Shown piece after piece: positions 27,734 to 34,319 of a DNA stretch of 34,319 nucleotides. The stretch's first letter is position 1. Each line of letters starts with the position of its first letter. Under the pieces are notes generated by a model. It was not told the DNA's origin. It searched no databases and saw only the letters and a program-made list of their open reading frames with translations. The stretch covers positions 1,984 to 36,302 of the forward strand of contig NKJG01000017.1 in NCBI GenBank assembly GCA_002256395.1. The letters run 5' to 3'. The DNA comes from Bacteroidetes bacterium B1(2017) (GTDB lineage Bacteria; Bacteroidota; Bacteroidia; UKL13-3). A program made the translations under genes and the position numbers.

Positions 27734-27773
27734 AATATATGCCAACGGATTTTACTCTCAATTGGCATATATT
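27734..27773. promoter_or_regulatory. Perfect 12-bp inverted repeat ahead of the sensor operon
   Basis: AATATATGCCAA (27734-27745) and TTGGCATATATT (27762-27773) are exact reverse complements separated by 16 nt. It lies 29 nt upstream of the ATG at 27705, in the 195-bp gap ahead of the kinase operon. It could be a two-half-site operator or a hairpin in the 5' leader. There is no T-run, so it is not an ordinary terminator. Confidence 0.6.
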
Positions 27774-27900
27774 GCTGTATTTAACCCTAATACCATAATT
27801 TTTCAATAAAATATTTGACTGTAAAAATTCAAAAAATATTAAAAAACTATAATCTTTTTATTGTGCCCGAACAGTAAGCATATTCAGGCTGATTTTTTAA

Positions 27901-28119
27901 CTATTTCTCGTCGTATTCTCCCTGGATGGAGAATAAGCCAAATGCTCCAAGAGAACCAGCAATCATAGGCCCTAGAATAACCGTATATATCACAGCGGGT
28001 ATTCTGTTTTCTCCGCCTTTATTCCAAAGTGGAATGGCTTGATTGATGATTAAATAATAAACTGCAGCAAGTCCAATTAGTATCCAAACTACACCTAATA
28101 ATTTCTTTATAATATTCAT
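27901..28119 (-). CDS. Small membrane protein accompanying the MFS transporter
   Basis: A 72-aa protein with two membrane helices (about 5-25 and 40-63) and an acidic tail (GEYDEK). It starts 30 nt after the MFS transporter gene on the same strand. Short proteins of this shape follow MHS-type transporters in other Bacteroidota (I recall the label DUF6814, unverified). It may be an accessory subunit or regulator of the transporter; this is inference from position. Confidence 0.8.
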   Translation of the reverse strand: MNIIKKLLGVVWILIGLAAVYYLIINQAIPLWNKGGENRIPAVIYTVILGPMIAGSLGAFGLFSIQGEYDEK

Positions 28120-28149
28120 GATAATGTTAAATAAAATGATGGTTTATGA

Positions 28150-29730
28150 TTAATCGTTAACTTTATTGTCTTTACTATCCAGGTAGATAGTTCCGATGAC
28201 GAAACAAATACCCGCAATAATGATAGGATACCAAAGTCCTTCCAAATAAGGTTTTTCAACGGGCATTATTTCAAGCCCAGCCTCTTTTGCCTTGTCATTG
28301 AGACCTTTGGCGTTGGTTACCAAGAAAGTAGCAATGGCTGGCAATAATCCTCCGAATATACCATTTCCGATATGGTAAGGCAAAGACATCGATGTGTATC
28401 TGATTTTAACTGGGAACATTTCAACCAAAAATGCCGCTACAGGACCATAAACCATGGTTACGAAAAGCATTTGAATAAAGACCATTAAAACCAAAAACCA
28501 CTTGTCTGAATCGCTTATAGTAACTGTCTTTTTAACATCTACTATAGCTTTTCCATCTTTCATATCCACAGCCCCGTTGTTCAAAGTTACGGTTTTCACT
28601 TCTTTATAAGTGGTACCATCTTCAAAAGCTTTGGTTACTGTATAGACAGAGTCCATACCACCATTTTTGTTTTTGGCATTTTCTTTTATTTCTGCAATCG
28701 AAGTGGCTTTGTCAACAATTTCAGTTTTTAGCTTGATATCCGCTCTATCATACATGTTAGAATATATGGTTCGGTAAGATAAAATGGCTACCAACATACC
28801 TGCCATCATGATCCATTTCCTGCCGATTTTATCGGATAACCAACCAAACAATACAAAGAAAGGTGTACCCAAGCAAAGTCCCCAAATCAATATACTATCT
28901 ACTTGCTCTTTTGGTACATTCATTACTTTCTCGATGAATGACATGGCATAAAATTGACCGGTGTACCAAACCACACCTTGACCCATCGTAACACCCAAAA
29001 GTGCCAATAGTACAAATTTGAAATTTAATTTATTTCCAAACGATTCTTTCAACGGATTAGCAGAAGTTTTGCCTTCTGATTTCACTTTTGCAAACAGAGG
29101 TGACTCGTGCATGTTTCTACGTATCAAATAGGAAACACCCACCATTATAATAGAGGCTAAGAAAGGAATTCTCCAGCCGTAATCATCAAAAGCCTCTTTA
29201 GAAAGTGATGCTTTGGTAATCGCTATTACTATTAAAGATATAATCAAACCAGCAGTGGCCGTAATCTGAATCCATGAGGTCATATAGCCTCTTTCATTGT
29301 CAGGGGAATGTTCAGCCACATAAGTAGCCGCCCCACCATATTCACCACCTAGAGCAAGTCCTTGAAGCAACCTCAATAAAAGAACACCTATTGGGGCCAA
29401 CATACCTATGGTTTCGTAAGATGGTATTAGACCAATTAAAAATGTAGCTCCACCCATTAAAAGTAGCGTAACCATAAAGGTATATTTACGGCCTATAAGA
29501 TCCCCAAGTCTACCAAAGAATAAAGCACCAAATGGCCTTACAATAAATCCAGCGGCAAAAGTTGCGAGCGTACTTAAGTAGCTCAATGTTTCGTTTCCAG
29601 CTGGAAAAAATTTTGTGGAAATAATAGTGGCCAGACTTCCAAAAATATAGAAATCGTACCATTCTATCATTGTTCCTACTGATGATGCCCCGATTATAGA
29701 GAACATCGAACTTTTCTTAGTAGATGACAT
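28150..29730 (-). CDS. MFS transporter, metabolite:H+ symporter (MHS) type
   Basis: A 526-aa inner-membrane carrier with twelve predicted helices. MHS hallmarks: TMIEWYDFYIFG at the first helix (20-31), RPFGALFFGRLGDLIGRK (65-82, motif A), LRLLQGLALGGEYGG (119-133), and the second-half motif A, GWLSDKIGRK (296-305). Relatives import organic acids or betaines with protons (KgtP, ProP, ShiA). An insertion of about 85 residues (325-409), hydrophilic and rich in Lys, Asp and Thr, lies between helices 9 and 10 and should face the periplasm. It is 41 nt downstream of the porin gene and 30 nt upstream of the 72-aa gene. Linked acs and prpE genes suggest acetate or propionate as substrate; this is not proven. 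Confidence 0.92.
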   Translation of the reverse strand: MSSTKKSSMFSIIGASSVGTMIEWYDFYIFGSLATIISTKFFPAGNETLSYLSTLATFAAGFIVRPFGALFFGRLGDLIGRKYTFMVTLLLMGGATFLIGLIPSYETIGMLAPIGVLLLRLLQGLALGGEYGGAATYVAEHSPDNERGYMTSWIQITATAGLIISLIVIAITKASLSKEAFDDYGWRIPFLASIIMVGVSYLIRRNMHESPLFAKVKSEGKTSANPLKESFGNKLNFKFVLLALLGVTMGQGVVWYTGQFYAMSFIEKVMNVPKEQVDSILIWGLCLGTPFFVLFGWLSDKIGRKWIMMAGMLVAILSYRTIYSNMYDRADIKLKTEIVDKATSIAEIKENAKNKNGGMDSVYTVTKAFEDGTTYKEVKTVTLNNGAVDMKDGKAIVDVKKTVTISDSDKWFLVLMVFIQMLFVTMVYGPVAAFLVEMFPVKIRYTSMSLPYHIGNGIFGGLLPAIATFLVTNAKGLNDKAKEAGLEIMPVEKPYLEGLWYPIIIAGICFVIGTIYLDSKDNKVND

Positions 29731-29771
29731 AATATTAAATTTTAGAGTTTAAAATATTTAAAGGTTGATAA

Positions 29772-31160
29772 TTATAAATATACTTGTAATTGCACAATGA
29801 ATTCCCCCATTGACTTTTTGTTGCCAGTGGAAGCCTCTATTCCTGGTCTAATCGAATACTGCGTGGTGATTTTGGCATGGTGACCATCTATGAGCCAGTT
29901 TGCACCGAGGTCAACATTAGAAACAGAGGTTGGCAATGCTTCGAAGTTTTTCATGGTATACGCCGCAAACGGTTGAACCCGCATTTTAGGTTTTTCCTTG
30001 GTTTTCGGCAAAAGCAAACCCGCTTGGGTATAGAAAATCGTTCCTGTTCCAATCATCGGTTGGGCGTTTCCTGCACCGGCCATCAATTTGTCTGTACCTT
30101 TGAAATTTGCATCAGCCACACCCACATTCATTATTCCGAGATTTCTAAGGTAATTAGGCCCGAAATTATAGTTAAATAATCCTGAATATGCAGTGATGGC
30201 CATATTTTTCTCTTTTTTGCCGATAGTCATATCCAAAAATGCATCTACAGCCATTAAATTGATGTTGTGTGTGCTCACTGTTCCATTTACTTGGCTCTTG
30301 GTACCTTTAGGTTGGCTATAGAATCCTGCTCCTATGTTAAACACTTTTTTTGTTCCCAAATAAGTTCCGACTTTAAAAGGAAGTAAATTAGATTCAGAAT
30401 CCAGAAATTGATATTCCACGTATCCTGTTTTTGCAAAAGCACTCTTTCCGTTATTGTCCACAGCTACGGCTTTGTCTGCTGTTGACGCATTGCCCGGAGC
30501 AAGGTTAGTAGCGTAAGGTTTATTAAGGGCAAATCTATACTCCAATTTATTGAGTTTTCCTTTTGCAAAAAAGCCCATCTGACGAGCAAACTGATCAGAG
30601 TTTTCAATAGTTGCCCAAGAGAATATCGGCGAGTCAATAGTTAAGAAATTCAAAGTAGAAGCGTAAGTCATTCTAGATAATCCAAGAAAATAATTTAAAC
30701 CTGCACCTACGGTAAGGCTTGAGTTCTTGTTTTCTTTGGTTGGTTGTATGACAGCATATTCGTTCCAAAAATCATGAAAAAACAATTGAGGTTTTTTACC
30801 TGCTCCGTAACCACCAGTGCCTGTAGAACCAGAAGCTCCGCCGTTCAAGAAAGTTTGGTTGTTTATGCCAAAATGAGCCAAAACCATGTATCTTTTGCTT
30901 ATTTGGGCATAGGCTAGCATTCTGAGTCTTCTCATACCGACATCATAGCTTTTAGTAGCGGCTTCACCTCCTATGGTTGTTCCCGGATTCATTTGTGAGG
31001 CCCTAAACCAGGTTTGGTTCCAAGTTATGAACCTAACATATTTGGTGCCTTCATGATTTACGTTGAGTTTTATACCACCGCCATAGTCAGAAGAACCTTG
31101 GCCGAAGGAGGAAATCACCGCGGTGACAAGCACGGAAAATAGAATAATTAATTTTTTCAT
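29772..31160 (-). CDS. Outer-membrane porin (beta-barrel)
   Basis: A 462-aa exported protein from ATG 31160 (MKKLIILFSVLVTAVISSFG, a signal peptide); the frame reaches 22 codons further up, but that would displace the signal peptide. The mature part is rich in alternating aromatic/polar strands (for example YVRFITWNQTWFRASQ) and ends in VQLQVYL, with a terminal hydrophobic strand as in barrel proteins. It resembles the porin family found beside organic-acid transporters in Bacteroidota. It is first in a likely operon porin, MFS transporter, 72-aa protein (gaps 41 and 30 nt), and would supply the outer-membrane step of substrate entry. An imperfect -7-like TAATCTTTG occurs at 31202-31210 on the minus strand. 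Confidence 0.82.
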   Translation of the reverse strand: MKKLIILFSVLVTAVISSFGQGSSDYGGGIKLNVNHEGTKYVRFITWNQTWFRASQMNPGTTIGGEAATKSYDVGMRRLRMLAYAQISKRYMVLAHFGINNQTFLNGGASGSTGTGGYGAGKKPQLFFHDFWNEYAVIQPTKENKNSSLTVGAGLNYFLGLSRMTYASTLNFLTIDSPIFSWATIENSDQFARQMGFFAKGKLNKLEYRFALNKPYATNLAPGNASTADKAVAVDNNGKSAFAKTGYVEYQFLDSESNLLPFKVGTYLGTKKVFNIGAGFYSQPKGTKSQVNGTVSTHNINLMAVDAFLDMTIGKKEKNMAITAYSGLFNYNFGPNYLRNLGIMNVGVADANFKGTDKLMAGAGNAQPMIGTGTIFYTQAGLLLPKTKEKPKMRVQPFAAYTMKNFEALPTSVSNVDLGANWLIDGHHAKITTQYSIRPGIEASTGNKKSMGEFIVQLQVYL

Positions 31161-31427
31161 AGATTTTAAATTTATTGAGGTTTTGTTGTACTTTTCGTTG
31201 ACAAAGATTAGTGTTCTATTTCTCAAATCGAAATTTGAATATAGTTAAGGTAAATTGATATAGATAATAACAAAAATTGACTTACAGCAGCATTAGAGCA
31301 GGAAAGCAAGATTTTAAATTATTACGAATGAAAATTTCAGAATAATATTTGGCTATTTTAAAAATACACCAAACTTGTAGAGTTTAAAATTTTGAAGTAA
31401 TATACCAATTTGGTAGGATACTATAGA

Positions 31428-31856
31428 TTAATTAAACGTGATTCTGTTCCACTGAATGACCATAAACTTATCCCCAAGCTCAGTTATGAGCATTCCCTTT
31501 CCCTCTACATTCTGTGGGCGAGAAACGAACTCTGCTAACTCCTTCTGATTCAGTATTTTGTATGTTGGTGTGGCAAGATTTTGCTTGGGTACCTTTATTT
31601 GGTACTTTTTCACCCAATTCATGACCGATACGTGGCTAATACCCAACAGTCGCTCAATTTCTCGATAGCTTACGCCTTCAATGTAGAGCTGAAGAGCTTT
31701 CACCACATAATAGCTATCTATACTTTTACCCATTTTTTCAACCGTATAATTGTACAAACAGCTGCGGCATTTGTAGCGTTGTTTGCCTTTAATCACACCA
31801 TTTTTGGAGATATCATCTGAGTCACATTTGGGGCAAGGAGGGAATATATTGGCCAT
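31428..31856 (-). CDS. Zinc-ribbon/HTH protein related to IS1-type InsA, without DDE domain
   Basis: A 142-aa protein. Residues 8-33 form a zinc ribbon (CPKC ... CRSC, Cys 8, 11, 30, 33); residues 62-84 a helix-turn-helix (SYREIERLLGISHVSVMNWV). This pair is the DNA-binding half of IS1/IS1595-type transposases. The remaining residues (about 90-142) are a short unique domain (LNQKELAEFV, MLITELGDKFMVIQWNRI), not a DDE nuclease, and no insB-like frame, terminal inverted repeats or target duplication were found around it. It is either a truncated transposase remnant or a domesticated DNA-binding regulator; the intact, compact frame and the repeated sites at its promoter favour the latter. Confidence 0.75.
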   Translation of the reverse strand: MANIFPPCPKCDSDDISKNGVIKGKQRYKCRSCLYNYTVEKMGKSIDSYYVVKALQLYIEGVSYREIERLLGISHVSVMNWVKKYQIKVPKQNLATPTYKILNQKELAEFVSRPQNVEGKGMLITELGDKFMVIQWNRITFN

Positions 31857-31861
31857 CTATA

Positions 31862-31934
31862 CTTTTTTAGCAAATATATATCTTTTTAGCAAAACTTAAA
31901 TTATTATCAGATAAAATATAATTTTTCAGCGAAA
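31862..31934. promoter_or_regulatory. Iterated TTTGCTAAAAA sites and -7 element ahead of the InsA-like gene
   Basis: On the minus strand, TTTGCTAAAAAAG (31874-31862) and TTTGCTAAAAAG (31893-31882) are near-identical, and a weaker TTTCGCTGAAAAA copy lies at 31934-31922. Their cores are 19 and 40 nt apart, close to whole helical turns. The first copy supplies the TTTG of a perfect -7 element TATATTTG (31878-31871), so a protein bound there would block transcription. The ATG follows only 5 nt beyond the first site. Confidence 0.5.
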
Positions 31935-32050
31935 AGGTCAAGGACATGAATGTCAAAATATTAAGAAATTATCCAATTTAAGTGCTCCGGAATTTTAATA
32001 TTTTAAAATGTGTTAGTAATACTTAATCTGAAAATTTCCTCCAAACCCTT

Positions 32051-33820
32051 ATGAAACTACTTTTCCGATATCTATCTAAATACAAATCTGGTGTTTTTTT
32101 GGCTTTTCTATTGGCCGCCATCAACCAATCATTTTCTTTAATGGATCCATTTTTTTTCGGAAAACTGATTGATAAATTTGCCAAAAACCCCAATCAATAT
32201 AGTCAGGAAGAATTCTTAAAAGGAGCTGGCCTCATAATTCTGGCCATAATTGGGGTAGCCATGGTGAGCCGAATTGCCAAAACATTGCAAGACTATGTGA
32301 TGAACAGTGTAATTCAAAAATTTGGTGCTGATGTATTTATTGATGGTTTGAAACATACACTCAAACTACCCTTCCAACAGTTTGAAGACCAACGCAGCGG
32401 TGAAACACTTTCGGTTTTACAAAAAGTGAGGTCTGATTCAGAGAAATTCATCACAGTTTTCATAAATGTTGCGTTTACTTCTATTGTAGGTATAGTTTTC
32501 GTAATAATTTACGCTATAAATCTTAATCCAGCTTTGGTGGCAGTTTATTTTATTGGTGCATTTGCGTTGGGCACATTAACCAATATTTTGAGCAAAAAAA
32601 TCAAAGAAATTCAAAAAACGATTGTAAAAGAAACTACAGCTTTGGCAGGAACTACCACCGAATCCCTTAGAAACATAGAATTAGTTAAGAGCCTCGGTTT
32701 GGCCGACCAAGAAATTAATCGTCTGAAGTTGAACACCCTTAAGATTCTTAAACTCGAATTGAAGAAAGTTCGAGGTGTCCGGTCGATAAACTTTGTGCAA
32801 GGCACATTTGTAAATCTACTCAGACAAGTAATTCTTTTTATACTTTTGTTTTTGATATTCAAAAACGAACTTACTGTTGGCCAACTACTTACATTGCAAT
32901 TCTATTCATTCTTTATTTTTGGACCTTTGCAAGAATTAGGTAACGTAATATTAGCCTATAGAGAAGCTGAAGCATCTTTAAACAACTTTCAGAAACTTTT
33001 AAACACCCCCATTGAGAAAAATCCGGAGAATCCTAAACCCCTTGGAATAGTCAATAAACTGACCTTTACTGATGTGAGTTTCAAACATTCAAGTGCTGAA
33101 AATCATGCTCTTGAAAACGTAAATTTTGAAGTTAAAAAAGGTGAAACTATAGCATTTGTTGGGCCATCGGGATCTGGAAAGACTACTTTGGTAAAGCTTT
33201 TAGTTGGACTTTATAAACCCAACGACGGGAAGGTTTTCTATAACAATATAGATTCTGATCATCTCAATATTGACGAGCTCAGGAATCAAATTGGCTTTGT
33301 AACCCAGGATACGCAACTGTTTTCGGGCACTATTCGTGAAAATTTACTTTTTGTAAATCCTACCGCAACAGACGAATTGATGTTAGATAAAATGCGAAAA
33401 GCTGCTTGCCATAACCTTTTAAAAAGAGCCGATAATGGTCTTGATACCGTAATTGGTGAAGGCGGAATGAAGATTTCGGGAGGCGAAAAACAAAGGCTTT
33501 CTATTGCCAGAGCTTTGCTGCGAGACCCAAAAATATTTGTTTTTGATGAAGCAACTTCGGCCTTAGACTCTTTAACAGAACAAGAAATAACCACCACCGT
33601 AAGGGAAGTAACTGAAAACGGCGACTATATAACGGTAATGATTGCTCACCGATTGAGTACCATCATGCATGCCGACAGGATATATGTTTTGGAAAAAGGT
33701 GAAATCATTGAAGTGGGGAAACACGCTGATTTACTTGAAGCAAAAGGCCTTTATTATGCCATGTGGCGTCAGCAAATAGGTGAAAGACAAGACCTTAGAA
33801 AACAACCAGCAATCGTATGA
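32051..33820 (+). CDS. MsbA-like ABC exporter (fused membrane and ATPase domains)
   Basis: A 589-aa half-transporter that should work as a homodimer in the inner membrane. Residues 1-310 form a six-helix type IV exporter membrane domain; 330-575 the ATPase: Walker A GPSGSGKTT (371-379), Q-loop Gln419 (FVTQDTQLF), signature ISGGEKQRLS (475-484), Walker B IFVFDE (495-500), H-loop His533 (IAHRLST). All catalytic residues are intact. Substrate unknown: lipid, lipopolysaccharide precursor or drug export are all possible for this family. Its stop overlaps the CobW-family start by 4 nt (ATGA), so the two are translationally coupled. It is divergent from the InsA-like gene, with 194 bp between. Confidence 0.94.
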   Translation: MKLLFRYLSKYKSGVFLAFLLAAINQSFSLMDPFFFGKLIDKFAKNPNQYSQEEFLKGAGLIILAIIGVAMVSRIAKTLQDYVMNSVIQKFGADVFIDGLKHTLKLPFQQFEDQRSGETLSVLQKVRSDSEKFITVFINVAFTSIVGIVFVIIYAINLNPALVAVYFIGAFALGTLTNILSKKIKEIQKTIVKETTALAGTTTESLRNIELVKSLGLADQEINRLKLNTLKILKLELKKVRGVRSINFVQGTFVNLLRQVILFILLFLIFKNELTVGQLLTLQFYSFFIFGPLQELGNVILAYREAEASLNNFQKLLNTPIEKNPENPKPLGIVNKLTFTDVSFKHSSAENHALENVNFEVKKGETIAFVGPSGSGKTTLVKLLVGLYKPNDGKVFYNNIDSDHLNIDELRNQIGFVTQDTQLFSGTIRENLLFVNPTATDELMLDKMRKAACHNLLKRADNGLDTVIGEGGMKISGGEKQRLSIARALLRDPKIFVFDEATSALDSLTEQEITTTVREVTENGDYITVMIAHRLSTIMHADRIYVLEKGEIIEVGKHADLLEAKGLYYAMWRQQIGERQDLRKQPAIV

Positions 33821-34319
33821 GCAAACCAGTAACCATTCTCACTGGCTTTTTGGGTTCAGGAAAAACGACTTTTTTGAACCAAGTTTTGGAGCAAAAAACA
33901 GAAACCAAATTTGCCATCGTTGAAAATGAATTTGGCGAAGCAGGCATTGACGGAGAACTTATCATAAAGCCTGACAATGAGATATTTGAACTGAGTAATG
34001 GTTGTCTATGCTGTTCACTAAACGAAGGTATTTATGATATTCTAAACGAACTTTCCAAAAAAACGGAGCAGTTTGATGAGCTCATAATTGAAACTACAGG
34101 CATTGCCGACCCTGCCAATGTAGCCAGTCCTTTTTTCTCTAATTCTGAAATCAAAAAAGATTTTCCGGTAAAAAGAATCGTGTGTTTGGTGGATGTAGAA
34201 CTTATCGAGGACCAGCTCATTGAAACCGAGGAAGCCATAAAACAATTGGCCTTTAGCGACATTATTTTACTAAATAAAACTGCCAGCGTCTCGGAAGTTT
34301 ATCTCGATGAATTAAAAGG
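33817..34319 (+). CDS. CobW/G3E-family GTPase (metallochaperone), partial (3' end off the right edge)
   Basis: The ATG at 33817 overlaps the ABC exporter stop. The 167 codons visible show the G3E GTPase fold: Walker A GFLGSGKTT (10-18), ENEFG (36-40), the metal-binding CxCC motif as NGCLCCSL (61-68), ETTGIADP (92-99), a LVD strand (124-126) and the guanine-specificity region LLNKT (151-155). Members insert zinc, cobalt or nickel into client proteins using GTP (CobW, YeiR, ZigA, UreG relatives). The C-terminal CobW_C domain, if present, is outside the window. Which metal is handled cannot be told. Confidence 0.92.
   Translation, partial: MSKPVTILTGFLGSGKTTFLNQVLEQKTETKFAIVENEFGEAGIDGELIIKPDNEIFELSNGCLCCSLNEGIYDILNELSKKTEQFDELIIETTGIADPANVASPFFSNSEIKKDFPVKRIVCLVDVELIEDQLIETEEAIKQLAFSDIILLNKTASVSEVYLDELK

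Noticed and set aside
27706..27768. Longer start (ATG 27768) for the 64-aa membrane protein
   Set aside because: The ATG is inside an arm of the 12-bp inverted repeat, and the extra residues precede a normal short membrane protein start.
27866..27895. Hairpin GCCTGAA / TTCGGGC downstream of the 72-aa gene as a terminator
   Set aside because: It has a wobble pair and an 11-nt loop and lacks a following T-run on the minus strand.
31223..31238. Inverted repeat TCAAAT / ATTTGA upstream of the porin gene
   Set aside because: Arms of 6 bp in AT-rich DNA are expected by chance.
31403..31415. Palindrome TACCAATTTGGTA just 3' of the InsA-like gene, considered as an element end
   Set aside because: No matching copy was found on the other side of the gene, so it cannot be called a terminal repeat.

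Overview
The window looks like chromosomal DNA from a Bacteroidota species, probably of the order Cytophagales. The evidence is an AT-rich genome, no Shine-Dalgarno sequences ahead of most genes, perfect copies of the Bacteroidota -7 promoter motif TAnnTTTG, a giant SprB/DUF11-type surface protein, a Bacteroidota-type LptD, and the lptD / amidase / MCE gene neighbourhood. No tRNA, rRNA, CRISPR array, prophage or complete insertion sequence was seen.

Layout. Positions 1-7617 (minus strand) carry a secreted vanadium-haloperoxidase-like enzyme followed by a giant repetitive adhesin that runs off the left edge: 2061 codons are visible without a stop, although the gene is open at its 3' end. Positions 7937-12012 hold argH, a secreted protein of unknown function with a duplicated four-cysteine domain, and a PfkB-family sugar kinase, with clear hairpin terminators. 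Positions 12176-17204 form an envelope cluster: lptD (minus), and divergently an N-acetylmuramoyl-L-alanine amidase and an MCE/MlaD-type lipid-transport protein. A TraB/GumN-family protein and a dipeptidyl-peptidase-IV-like S9 peptidase follow. The peptidase terminator is followed by a small hairpin-rich element bounded by 12-nt direct repeats.

Positions 20604-31160 (all minus) are the most coherent block. In transcription order it encodes an outer-membrane porin, an MHS-type MFS transporter, a 72-aa membrane protein, a 64-aa membrane protein, an SLC5-STAC-histidine kinase, a stand-alone receiver protein, a propionyl-CoA-synthetase-like ligase and acetyl-CoA synthetase. The last five are nearly contiguous (4-nt overlap, then gaps of 12-14 nt) and end at a terminator. 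I read this as a short-chain carboxylate uptake, sensing and activation pathway resembling the proteobacterial CrbS/CrbR-acs systems. It differs in having a receiver without an output domain, and it has a perfect 12-bp inverted repeat at the head of the sensor operon.

The right end holds a small zinc-ribbon/HTH protein related to IS1-type InsA but lacking a DDE domain, with iterated sites at its promoter. An MsbA-like ABC exporter overlaps by 4 nt a CobW/G3E-family GTPase cut by the right edge.

Genes are mostly single or in short operons; the adhesin and the acetate/propionate block are the two stretches most worth follow-up.
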